A stretch of 64,000 nucleotides of DNA, taken from Helicoverpa zea (Eukaryota; Arthropoda; Insecta; Lepidoptera; Noctuidae). The stretch is taken from contig NC_061452.1 of NCBI RefSeq assembly GCF_022581195.2, positions 813,501 through 877,500 of the forward strand. The letters are read 5' to 3'. Below the pieces are notes generated by a model that was not told the origin of the DNA, did no database searches, and saw only the letters and a program-made list of their open reading frames with translations. Of the stretch, positions 45,781 to 57,060 are shown piece after piece; the first letter of the stretch is position 1; each line of letters begins with the position of its first letter. Both the position numbers and the translations under genes were made by a program.

Positions 45781-48700
45781 TTACATGGACTTCATCTGCT
45801 GCATGAGTTCTTCGAGAGACAGTTCTGATGCTGCGACGGCGCCGCCCGTACTTGATTCTGGAGTGCTATTGTCTACTGGGACGCTGTAGGCCACCTGAAG
45901 ATAGAAAAACACATTAAATTAATTTAATGACTCGTTGAAATATGATAAAACGTTTTATGCAAAAAAAATGTTGTATCATTGAGTAAACTCAACTCTTAAC
46001 TTATGATTTGATTGTTCACATACCTGAACTCCATCCACCAATTTAAGATGTGAGCAGTCATCATCTTCTGGCGTATTTTCATCGACTAGACTGATTCCTG
46101 TAAATAAAATAAATGCATTATTATTTTCGCCAAAACTAGGTTACACTGAGAAAATACAATAATCTAGAACTGCCCAGTCTCCGTCCACTATTTGTTAAAA
46201 GCAAAAAACAATAAAAATGGTCTGCAAACAAAATTTTCACAGAAATGTTCTCTATGGTAGGTACATAATGGCATATTTTTCCCCAGTATGTGAACTCACC
46301 CCACTCATTGTCAGCATGTACGGGTGCGCTGTCCTCAGTGACCTCAGTGGCCAACTCCACCACAGGCTTGGCTCTGTACTCCGCCTGCCTTGATCGACAG
46401 TAACTATCGTCGCATTGCGGATTTGGCTGCAATACAAAAAATATTATTATATCAAAAGCGAATTCGTTTGACATTATAAAAATCTTTAAATTAATACAAA
46501 TTAGATACCTAAAACATCAAAAAAATCAGGTGGACTCATCTAAACAGCATACACTTCTATAACAGTTGCAAACCAACCTAAGGTGCTAATTCTAGGTACT
46601 AACCTTTAATGCCATCATAGGGAAGAAGTCTGTCAATGCACTGTATCCTAAATAATGGCTGACCGTTCCAAACTCAAGCAGATATTTCAATGTGTTTTGC
46701 ACTGTAACAAAATACAATCAAATTCAATAAATTAATGATAAAACAATATTTAAGAAAGTAAAGCTGATTATTATAACTTACCTAGAAAACCTGCTACAAT
46801 GCCCATGGTAGTGGGCAGACTGGCCGCACAGACTCCTTCTCTCTTCAATGTCCTCTCGTCGATCTTAGAAGCAACCACTAAAGGTGGTGCACACTGAAAT
46901 GTATAAGACAATATTTTGTCAACACTAAGATTAACATAACAAAATTTTCGATTACCAAAATTGCTTCTATACATTGATAGACTAGACTTTCAGAAGTTCT
47001 AAGCAAAATCTTTTTGAATAAATTGAGAACTAAGCACTTGAAAATATTGCAACAACAAAACTGTATTCAAGTAAATAATATTATTTGGCTTACGCATCCA
47101 TTTCGAAATGCTTGAACGTAAACAATAGGAATAACATTTAGTGATTACAAAGTAAACTTACAGCAAAACACGCAGTCTCTCCAGGCACGATGAACTGTAT
47201 ATGTCCAGACACAGCGTTCTCACTGACCCCGGACTCAAACCACTTCTGGTTGAGCTCGTTGCACGCCGTGTTGATCGCCATGCGCGCCTCGAAGTTGTCC
47301 ACGCAGCTGAGGACTAGGTCTACTGGGCCACCGGTTAAGCTGCCCGTTCTGGAATTGTGGATTATTGTTAACTATGCTCTGTATACTGTCTGCCTACATC
47401 TTTCATTCTACTTCTTCTAGGTTAGCTGGAAGATTTCTTTCAATATAAGCTACACCTTTGTACAATATTTTTCTTCCCCTTCTTTACTTATATTTTTTGT
47501 GTCATGTAAATACTTGACTAAATAAACTAATTAATAAAATGAGCAGCAGTTAAATATGGCATGTGTTGGATAAGCTGAATTCACAGACTGCTATTTTGTG
47601 AATCAAAATAGTAACAGTATTATAAGCTGCTAGCTTCTGCCAGCGGTTTCACCCGCATCCCGTGGAAACTACTTCCCGTACCGGGATAAAAAGTAACCTA
47701 TAGCCTTCCTCGATAAATGGGCTATCTAACACTGAAAGAAATTTTCTAATCGGACCAGTAGTTCCTGAGATTAGCGCATTCAAACAAACAAACAAACCAA
47801 CTCTTCAGCTTTATAATATTTGTATAGATTTATATTGAGAGTCAAATAAGAAGCAAAGAGAAAACAATTACGTTTACTATCTTATACCATTACTTCTATG
47901 TTATAGGTACAAAGAAACTCAATACTGGGTATTAATATTCAGGTTCTTCATTTTCAATTTCACTATACCAGTGCTATACTTTCATAAACAACTCACCGAA
48001 TAGTATCACAAAAGTTCTGGAAGTTATCAACAGTGGTGATATTGTAGTTGTAGGCATCAATAGTCACATCAGGGTTAATGTTCTGCAGCGTAGCAGCTGC
48101 TGCGTCCACCTTGCTGAGTCCGGCCTGGTGGGGCTGGAAGAACAGCCTGTTCATGTTGGCTAGCTCCACCTTGTCGTAGTCAAACAGGATCAACTGGAAT
48201 GAGGAAAATAAATATTAGTTTTTACACATTGAGTAAACAATTTTCAAAGTTTAAGCTTTTTATTTTATATAGACCTTCTACAGGTGCTTAAGAAATGTCA
48301 AGCTAGTTGCACCATTTCAAGAGTGGGTCTTATGGAAAAGAACCGGCAAGAAACTCCATAGACATACTTTTACATCTATACTAATATTATAAAGAGGAAA
48401 ACTTTGTTTATTTGTTTGGTTGTAATGAATAGGCTCAAAAACTACTGGACAGTTTTTAAAAATTCTTTCACCATTCGAAACCTACATTATCTACGAGTAA
48501 CATAGGCTATATTTTATCCTGGTACGGGCAGTAGTTACCACGGGACGCGGGTGAAACCGCGGGAAAACGGCTAGTATTGTATATTATAGGTATCTAATTG
48601 AAAATCAGGCAGTATATGTATAACAGAAGCAATGTGGCATTTTATTTCATTGTAAGCCTACTAATACAATATCAAGGAAAATATTAATAGAATTCAGAAT

Positions 48701-49447
48701 AAATTAGATTGATAATTTGAATTCTAGAGGCATAATAATATTCTAGAAGCCTCAAAACTTTTTGCAATTAAATCAGTACTGGCACTGATGGTAAATGAAA
48801 ACATTCTAATGAACGAATTTAATGGTGATAACTTTACCTTTCCGATCCCGCACCTGGTGAGCATCTCAGCGGTGACGCTGCCCACTCCGCCGACTCCCAC
48901 CACAGCCACAGACATTTCACGGATCTTCTCATAGTTGTCCACAATACCCATCCTCTTCAGAGCCATCAGACGACTGTAATTACAACTTTCTTTATACAAA
49001 AACTATGCCTCGTAAAGAGATTATTATAATTGATTTCCTACAATTCCCTCAAAATGAGCATTTGATACTACTTCGAAGGAGTCCATGATGAATGAAAATT
49101 TATTAAATGTTTCCACAGAAAATCATAGAAAGCTCATATTTCTGGACAACATTGTAATGAGGAGCACCATATTGCCTTATTTTTCTCTTTATTTATGTGA
49201 AGCATGGCAAAATTGTTGAGATGTTTATGCAATAAATCCAGCACTAAATTGAAAATTAAACCAAATATGATAAACTTTTCCCATTTTTATACAAAAATAA
49301 TATAAAATACCTGTAAGGATTGGAATCGACAACTTCGGATGACATGACATCGATTTTCTGACGAGCTGGGCCCACATTTCCTTGAGCAGCTGCCAACTTG
49401 GCTTCCAGCTCCTTCACTTTCTTCTGCAACTCCTCAACGGTGGCCAT
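45781..49447 (-). CDS. Uba5: UFM1-activating enzyme UBA5
   Basis: The E1 that adenylates UFM1, carries it as a thioester and passes it to UFC1 in the ufmylation pathway. Nine exons on the minus strand: 49311-49447, 48838-48973, 47997-48193, 47162-47348, 46782-46893, 46604-46701, 46300-46426, 46024-46097 and 45781-45894, giving 393 aa (family about 400). N-terminal coiled coil MATVEELQKKVKELEAKLA. ATP-binding Rossmann motif VVGVGGVGSVTAEML, then LILFDYDKVELANMNRLFF. Adenylation region SCVDNFEARMAINTAC. Zinc ligands CFAC (split by an intron) and CDDSYC. Catalytic Cys in REGVCAASLPTTMG. C-terminal UFC1-binding helix SLEELMQQMKSM. The acidic EDDD linker and LVDGVQVAY segment fit the UFM1-interacting region. 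All key residues look intact. Confidence 0.95.
47630..47835. repeat. LINE-tail type repeat in UBA5 intron
   Basis: Phrases 'gcggtttcacccgcatcccg', 'gtaccgggataaaaagtaac' and 'gtagttcctgagattagcgc' followed by a (CAAA)n tail. The same family lies inverted at 48,373-48,576. Both are in introns of UBA5, one either side of exon 3. Confidence 0.65.
48373..48576. repeat. LINE-tail type repeat in UBA5 intron, inverted copy
   Basis: Starts 'tatactaatattataaagag' and ends 'cgcgggtgaaaccgcgggaa', which is the inverted form of the repeat at 47,630. Together the pair could fold back across UBA5 exon 3 in the pre-mRNA. Confidence 0.65.
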
Positions 49448-50020
49448 TTTTGGCAAATTTTTCACAAAATCTGATTCAATTCGAGAATACTGCTGCACAG
49501 GATTTCCACTCTCACTTTTTAAATGTCAAAGTCAAATTGACACTTGCCACGAATGTTGATGCGTTCCGTTTTATATAAATACACGGCATTGATGTATGTA
49601 GAACTTCTTCGCCGTAAATAAATTCAAATGATTCTGAAAATAAGAAAACGTAAATAAGAAGGAATTAGGTATTTCAAGTAATACATACGTTTACATTTGA
49701 AGAAAACCTTAACCTTAACTTACCTTTAAGTTCTAAAAAGTCGTGGTTGCCCAGTGGGTAAAGAGCTAATCTCTCAAGTACGAGTGTATGGGTTCAATTC
49801 CAGGTCAGGCAAGTACCAATGTAACATTTCTAAGTTTATTTACGTGTACTTTCTAATTAAAGTACTTACCTCTTATATCTTTAACACCAATTACTATTCT
49901 TCGGAGGGCACGTTAAGTGGGTGATAGACGAGCATACTTAAAGTACGCGGTTTTTAAGATCGCGAACTCGGCTCGGCTCGACGTAGTGACACACGTGAAG
50001 CTTACTCATTATGTATCGCG

Positions 50021-50632
50021 ATGTCTTCGACAGAAGAAGCTTTGTGTTATTTAGGAATTATATCGTATTACATTTCAGAAGTTTTGAAGTCGTGGTGGCC
50101 TAGTGGGCAAAGAACCGACCTCTCGAGTAGGAGGGCGCGGGTTCGATTCCAGGTCAGGCAAGCAAGTACCAATGCAACTTTTCAAGTTTGTATGTACTTT
50201 CTAAGTATATCTTAGACACTAATGACTGTGTTTCGGATGGCACGTTAAACTGTAGGTCTCGGCTGGCATTGAACATCCTTGGCAGTCGTTACGGGTAGTC
50301 AGAAGCCAGTAAGTCTGACACCAGTCTAACCAAGGGGTATCGGGTTGCCCGGGTATCTGGGTTGAGGTCAGATAGGCAGTCGCTTCTTGTAAAGCACTGG
50401 TACTCAGCTGAATCCGGTTAGACTGGAAGCCGACCCCAACATAGTTTGGGAAAAGGCTCGGAGGATGATCGTATTACATTTCAAAAACTACAAAGACATA
50501 GACAAAGGCGAAAAGTGTGGGTTAAGAACTGGCTTACAAAAAGAGAGCGTTTATCCCATGTAAATTTAGTAAGAGAGTTACGTGAAGAGAAGGAAGCTTC
50601 AAATATTTGTCTTTGTACTCGTTGCTTCTAAT
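50021..50632 (+). pseudogene. Harbinger transposase N-terminus, interrupted by a SINE
   Basis: An ATG at 50021 begins MSSTEEALCYLGIISYYIS and the frame is cut by the SINE (50,078-50,467). Downstream, LQRHRQRRKVWVKNWLTKRE, then HVNLVRELREEKEA match the basic (R)RRxWVxxW...L..EL segment at the start of PIF/Harbinger transposases. The two halves are not in the same frame after removing the SINE, and the DDE core is absent. Non-functional. Confidence 0.7.
50078..50467 (+). mobile_element. tRNA-derived SINE, copy 4 (youngest, intact)
   Basis: Full-length copy with intact tRNA-like boxes (TGGCCTAGTGGGCAAAG and GGGTTCGATTCC), flanked by a perfect 16-bp duplication ATCGTATTACATTTCA (50062-50077 and 50468-50483). 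It lies inside the Harbinger derivative, which lies inside another SINE. Confidence 0.9.
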
Positions 50633-50713
50633 TTTCCAAAGACAAGGGTTATTTCGGAAAGCTTCTATAAATTCCGTTAGCAGTTCATGCGAATAAGTTC
50701 GAAAATCACACAT
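50600..50713 (-). pseudogene. Truncated MADF-domain protein of the Harbinger element
   Basis: From ATG at 50713: MCDFRTYSHELLTEFIEAFR, then NNPCLWKIRSNEYKDKYLK, a clear MADF (Myb/SANT-like) start with the CLW and YKDK landmarks. It is cut before the conserved AW..I segment at the same breakpoint where the opposite-strand transposase ends. Harbinger elements typically encode such a DNA-binding partner beside the transposase. Confidence 0.75.
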
Positions 50714-50990
50714 TTTGAGAAATTTATGAATCAAAATTAACAAAAATTGCAATTCAAACAAGCGTGCGTGTCCACGGACTGACGAAACAAAATGGCGGCT
50801 CGCGGCTCGCAGTGCTGCCACACGTACGAGCCAAGACGAGCTACGAGCAAAATTTCAAACCGGTTGGATCGCCGACGAACTTACTCGACGGTTTTAAAGT
50901 ACGCGTACTTAGGGTGACACACGAGCGAAAAAGGTCGTCGAGCCATAAGTACGCGTACTTGCTCGCCCGTCTATCACCCCCTTTAAACTG

Positions 50991-51381
50991 GGGCCCGATT
51001 CTCCTAATTTTACTTAAGCAACATTCGATTGACGTTCGACTCGATTCGACTGAGATCCGATCCCGACTCGATTACGATTGAAGCGTATGTGGCATTCCGC
51101 TATTTTTTCTTTGAAATAAACGTTTTTATCCTTTTCTGTCATTCAATAATGAATAATTTTGTCTGCAAATGATTTACGATTGCAAAATGATTGTACAGCA
51201 AACTACCGTATAGATCAAACCAAAATAGCAGACCAATCGCACACCAATCAAATGTCAATCGAATACGATTGGTCTTTTATTAGTAGCAGAATGCCCGATA
51301 TGGTTAAAACTGCTATTGCGATCATATTGCGATTCGATTTCTATTCGATTTTGACATTATTAACTTAGGAGAATCGGGCCC
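50991..51381. mobile_element. 391-bp MITE with GGGCCCGATTCTCCTAA ends
   Basis: Inverted ends GGGCCCGATTCTCCTAA and TTAGGAGAATCGGGCCC flanked by CTG on both sides (50988-50990 and 51382-51384). The interior is rich in TCGATT-type motifs and non-coding. It is inserted 5 bp from the Harbinger insertion, in the same SINE. Confidence 0.8.
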
Positions 51382-51605
51382 CTGTAGGTTCCAGCTGTCA
51401 TTTAACATCCTAGGCAGTCGTTACAGGTAGTCAGAAGCCAGCAAGTCTGACACCAGTCTTATCAAGGGGTATTTCGTTGCCCGGGTAGCTGGGTTGAGGA
51501 GGATAGATAGGCAGTCGCTCCTTATAAAACACTGGTACTCAGCTGCATCAGCTGAGACTGGAAACCGACCCCAACATAGTTGGGAAATAGCTCGGGACAT
51601 GCACG

Positions 51606-54130
51606 AAATTTTTCAGTATTTCAATACATTTCATTGTTGGACAATCAGTTCATCAATGTTGCGTAGACTGTTTTTCTAAAAAGAATCACCATTGCCTTAG
51701 TGCAGGGCTAGGTCTTTTTTGCACAAAGAAGGAAAAGAGTTAGTCACCACGTTTGCTTTTACTTAACGATTTGAAACTTAAAAGTCCAGGTTTTCCTTCA
51801 CCTTTACTCGATCATTGGTGTACACCGAAATACCTACTTAAAGTTGATAAGTTTTTGATTCTATTTCTATGCATATGATGACCTTTTAATTGATATTATT
51901 TCTCGGACACCTTTTGAAATCTACAAAAACCAAATTTAAAACATGTTGAGTATGGTAAGTACCTACTCAAAATTAAACATATGACTTAGCTACCTAGTTT
52001 TAATAACAATGACCTTCGTGGGGTTCAACTTACTTAATTTTATTGTACCTACAGCCATCCTAACCGACATCTATTAGATGTTTTATGATGACAATCAGTA
52101 GCTTGCCGAGTTCATCACTCATTTAATTTAAGACTTTTCTATTTTTGCTACATCAAAAAACCAGATCTATCTATAGCTGTCTTATAAAATGATAGGTAGG
52201 TAGGCAGGCAGGTAGGTCCTACATCTAATTTCTGTAGCTTGAGAGATTCGCTAAGAAAAGCTGCAACAGGTACTCATTCTACAAAGAAAGAAGGGATCGC
52301 ATTTCGTTAAAACCTTATCATTGAATGCAATGTGTAATTCACAATTCGTTATCAGAGATGAGACAGAAAACAAAATAAAATTTAAAACCGTTAATTCTGC
52401 AACAGTGTCACAAAGATCAGGAGGAAATTGTTCAGCTCCAGAGAAACGCCAACTACCTATAGTGGCTATAATTAGGTACCTGATTTACGTTAGGTACCTC
52501 ATAAAGAAAATTTTCAAACAGTGTCTCGCATTGCTTTGTAAAAAACAGGTGGAATATATTTTCCTTGATAAAAAGAAAGCTAGGTAAAAACCAGTGACCG
52601 ACATTGTTTTGGAATTTTAATAAGTGGTTCACATTGGTCCTGAACCGAACCCATTCATGACCCTTACGCACCCTTGGTAAAAATTATAATAGTTGTACAC
52701 CTATATCTATATTTCTATCCAAAATTATGCATGCCCAGTTATCCTACAAAAAATTTTACCTGGTTCGTTTTTTTACGTAGATAACAATTTGTAATTACCT
52801 ACCTAAACAAAATACTTACCTACCAAAATTCGTATAAAACACGAACACAACTAAAAATCGACAAATAATCTGCATCAAAATGCAAGAAAATATTTGTTAC
52901 TCAAAAATGTGTTGAGATAGGCCAAGGTACACAAATTGCATAATATTATGCCAATTAAAAAATATTTTACCTACAAACCTATAAGTTTAGGGCCCTATTA
53001 TACGACAGAATTATAAAGCTGCAGTACAATACCGTAGCTCAAATTAATAGCATTAATTAACATCCGTTGGGTTTTGTAAGGCTCTTCATTACTTAGTCAT
53101 AGGCAATACGGCTGTGCGGTTGCTGGCCGGTGCGCGCACTTATTTGAAAAAAGAACAATCGTGCTTCTTTTGTTATTTTTTTTTTTCAGTTTACAATTTC
53201 TTCGGTAAAAGTTACATTATATCCTAAAACAGTTAAGAAATTATAATGCAGTGAAAAGTGTGTATTTTTAGTTAAAAAAAATAGAAAACTTATTCAAGTA
53301 AGTGTGAACAGAATCCCTTCGCCCTTAAAATATCTACTTTTTACATATGTGTAATGTGTATTTGCTAGTTAGTTATTTTTAGTTGTCCTTCAAAAAAATA
53401 TTCTTCTAAGAAATTTGCTTTAAAAATGATGCATCGGTGGCTACTCGTATTATATCTTCTGTGCAGTAGGAGTCAAAAATAAGTACGTACATAACTAGCA
53501 AGTAATGAAACTTTTTTTAACAAGGGAGGGCCGGTAGGGCTTTTTACCAATTATAAAGAAAATATCAAAGTCGAAAGATGCAGTTTTTCGAGTATACTTA
53601 AAACGTGTTTTTATTTGTGATGAATTTTAAAAACATTAGTGAATATTAATGATGGAAATACACAATCTAGAATATAAATAAAAATTCTATTTTTGTACAC
53701 AACTGTCTAGTCTAGTTCATTCAATCAATGTATTAATAAAACTAATTGTTGCTAATTCATTTATCTGATGATCTTTTGAAGTTTGTAATTATCTTGTAAT
53801 AATATCTGTGCACCTATTTTAATATTAGCATACATTATTTATATGACCTATAAGAGAAAAAATGAATAAATTATTTTTTCCAGAATTTTCCGCGTGGAAA
53901 GTGAATGGTTCAAATACCGGTTTTCTTGTTCTTAACATTAAGATACTTTGTGTCAATTAATTAAACTTAGTTATTTTAAAAAACCGGTTCAACCACGCTG
54001 TGACTTATGAGTTTAATTCTAAATTTACCTGCCCTGGTAACCAAACACAGGGTCTATAGTAACCGATCACATGGACTTACGGTTAACGGAAATGATGCGT
54101 TTCTAACGTTCCAACCGGTTACCGAATATT
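51606..54130. other. Intergenic AT-rich DNA
   Basis: No supported gene. A GTAG/GCAG-type microsatellite lies near 52,192-52,216. Short ORFs here show no domain or splice context. Confidence 0.55.
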
Positions 54131-54144
54131 GATACTATTTAAGT

Positions 54145-54223
54145 GCAGTCGTCGTCCGTAGTGCATTAGGGACCCTCAAATTTACCACGTTTTGTACTAT
54201 TGACGGAGTGGTTAACTGACTCA
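54145..54223 (+). promoter_or_regulatory. Candidate promoter/non-coding first exon of the peroxidase gene
   Basis: A GC-richer stretch (GTGCAGTCGTCGTCCGTAG) after a TATTTAAG box is followed at 54224 by a strong donor GTAAGTGCC. It could splice to the acceptor at 57,057, two bases upstream of which lies the pyrimidine-rich CTTCTAG. This is inference from motif quality only. Confidence 0.35.
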
Positions 54224-57057
54224 GTAAGTGCCTATTTACTAATATAAGCTCTAGGTATATTTTGGGGAAGTCGGTGAAAAATAATTGAGCGAAAAATGAC
54301 TATCCCGATCTTGTCTTTACCATTTCCATTGTCTACAAATATAAAATCTGCATTAATTAGTGTTTACTTAGAATATTAAACTAGATTATTCAGTGCACGT
54401 TACAAAAACTCTGGAATACAAAAGATCTTATGCACATTTTAATCCATGCGGTTCTCAATTAAAGAACGACGAAATTGTCGATGATATTACATAGATATAT
54501 TTAATAATTAGATTTCCTCTGAATTGATTTGATTCAATTACTTAGGTAGTATTTAAATCAAGTCTTTATAAAAGAAATAATAAGTCTTTAGCATCTTGTT
54601 CATCCGAATATTTATATGCGAATGCTTTTAATGCACTCATAGGTAGGTACCTATTCATTCTAGGGTCATTGTCACCAGTCGATTCCCTCTATGACCTAAT
54701 TACTTTTTTCTTTTTGGTACACAAAGACATGCTCATAAGACCTTGGGCCATGTGCACCGCCTAGTAGGTTTTATACTATTTAATTTTTTAAACAACTACT
54801 AAATATTAAGTGCTGCTTAGCGAATTCCTTGCTGATGGTATTTTCCTCATAAAGTCAAAATTTATGGATAAATTCATGGCAAATTGACTTACTTACGTCA
54901 TGGATAGCGGCCTCGTGGAGAATCTGTTTAAACCTTTGCTCCTTTTGTGCCCACGTAGCCCACACAGTTTAGTATTTAAATTTATTTTATGACAATTTTT
55001 ACAAGGAATAATTAAATTTAAAATTGGTTAAAAAGCGCCTCTTTGCATAAATTTATAGCTGAGATGTCACATTAATTCACTTCCCCTTCAATCGCTTGTC
55101 CCCGTAAGTTGTAGAAATTGGTGGATTTTACTAGCATCTACCCGAGGTTTCGCCTGCGTACTTAGGGAACTACGTCACGTACCTACCAAGATGATATACG
55201 GATGATAACTAGTCCTATGGCTTTCCTCCTGCATCTATCCAATTTTCAGCCGAATTGGTTCAGTCGTTCGTAAGTTATTACCTAGGTAGTGTTACAAACA
55301 CAACTTTCTTTTATAGGGGCATTTGGATTAATATTTTTATAAGTCTATCTAAATATAACAAATGTTTTTCTAATATATAAGTGTTTTCGTAAGTCGATTT
55401 ACGAGCTCATATTTTAACAGACATAAAAAGCAGGAAAGACCTGTTTTTTTGAAGGAAAATAACATTACTTTAGGTATCTATTGAATAAAAAAAACATAAT
55501 AATAGGCAATTTATCCAATTGGATACCGCTGAGCTCATAAAGTTAAAATAAAAGGATTGAATATTTAAGACATCATTTGAATAAAATTAGTGACCATATA
55601 AATATACTAACAGACCATATATAATATGTCATCATCTACTTACAAAATTGCAAATTAAATAATTCACGCGTAAAAGATTCACGTTAATGTAATTTGGATA
55701 GAAGAAAAACAAGGTAGGTATATGGAAAAAATACATGGCGAACGTGACATAGAATGAGGTTTTAACTAGTTTTAAGCCCTACTTATGTATAAAAATAACT
55801 TCACAATGATTCATTAAACGATCAAATAAAACCATTGAGAAATGTTGTGTAACAAACCAGTTTCAAATATTTAACTGTAGCAATAATAACTTCTCGTATT
55901 AACGTGTTGTTAATAGAATAAAAATAAGACAAGGTTCATTCATATCGCCTACTCGTAGAAGTCTTATCATCCCACAAAAACATAGGGCCTCATTTTCACT
56001 CTCCTTTGTGAAGATTTTTTCTATGCTACTATTACAAAGCTGAAGAATTTGTTTCATTGATACAGAAAGAAGATATTCTCTCAGGAACTACAAAAACTAC
56101 TGGACCAACTTGACAAAAATATTTCAGTGTTAGATACCTCGCATTAACGAAAAGGCCATTGAAAGGCTTTTTATCCGGGTGCTTGCCTGCAGTAGTCCCC
56201 AGGGGACGCTGGTAAGACCACCGGTAGAAGCTAGTTTAAAATATATTTTTCTATAATCAAATAATATAGCAACCTGAAATAAAATTGAAGTGATACCTAT
56301 CAAGTTTTGTCTCATTCCCAAGATTGGACCCAAGCTAACCAGGTACATTACTTTTACTACGCTGTCTAGTGACTTATTTACATAGACTAACTCATAAACA
56401 TACAAGCATGCCAGGGAGATAACATCTGTTTATAAGCAGATTACATTCAAACCGTACTATGTAAATATGGAGTATGCTATGTGCAATCCGTGTGTCTTAC
56501 CATGGTTTCTAAGATAATAAAAAAATGTCACAAGTATTTTTTTACCGGAAAAATACTGGTTAAACTGGTTGATAATAAAAAGCAAATGATGTTTTAATTA
56601 TGAAGTAATTTTGTTGAATTCTTTTGCAGCTATTAGTGAACCGAACAATTAAAAAAACTTATGGTCAATTATATCATAAACTTCTCATCAATAAATTGAG
56701 TGTTGACTACCGAAAACAAATAGATCCAGCATAGCACAGAACACATTTGAGGTTGGAGGCCTTTGGCCTTTCAAAAAAAAAAGCCAGCGTTAGTGACCAG
56801 CCACCCTGGTCCCTCATGCTTCCAATTTATTTTTATCAACTTTATCTGGCAGTTAGCGACGGGGCCCTAAGATTGAAGTACCTTGGTTACGTGACCAGAG
56901 TCTAGTAAAAATCATCCAATCTCCAATTTGGACCTAATTGGTTAAAACGCGTTATACCTGTCTACTAATCACACAAATACCAAAAGTCATAAAGCTTTTA
57001 ATTGAATCTTCTCTAACACGTATTCCAATTTAATTATAGGTTAGTTATTCCTTCTAG
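54224..57057. other. Putative first intron or upstream intergenic DNA of peroxidase gene
   Basis: AT-rich with degraded LINE-tail fragments near 55,125-55,310 and 56,030-56,240. No other gene or RNA is supportable. Confidence 0.5.
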
Positions 57058-57060
57058 GTA

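Larger units (their letters stand above)
49916..50982. mobile_element. PIF/Harbinger deletion derivative inside the SINE
   Basis: Ends AGTGGGTGATAGACGAGC and its imperfect complement near 50,961-50,982, flanked by TTA (49913-49915 and 50983-50985), the diagnostic PIF/Harbinger 3-bp duplication. Subterminal AAGTACGCG(T)ACTT motifs occur at both ends. It holds the start of a transposase on + and the start of a MADF protein on -, fused at about 50,598. Another SINE is inserted in it. Coding capacity is broken. Confidence 0.85.
49738..51600 (+). mobile_element. tRNA-derived SINE, copy 3, split by two later insertions
   Basis: The left half is 49,738-49,915 (AGTCGTGGTTGCCCAGTGGG head, GGTTCAATTCC box B) and the right half resumes at 51,382 with CTGTAGGTTCCAGCTGTCAT and runs to the usual SINE tail near 51,600. 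The break falls in the phrase GGCACGTTAAACTGTAGG, known intact from the other copies. A PIF/Harbinger element entered at TTA and a second element at CTG. Confidence 0.85.
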
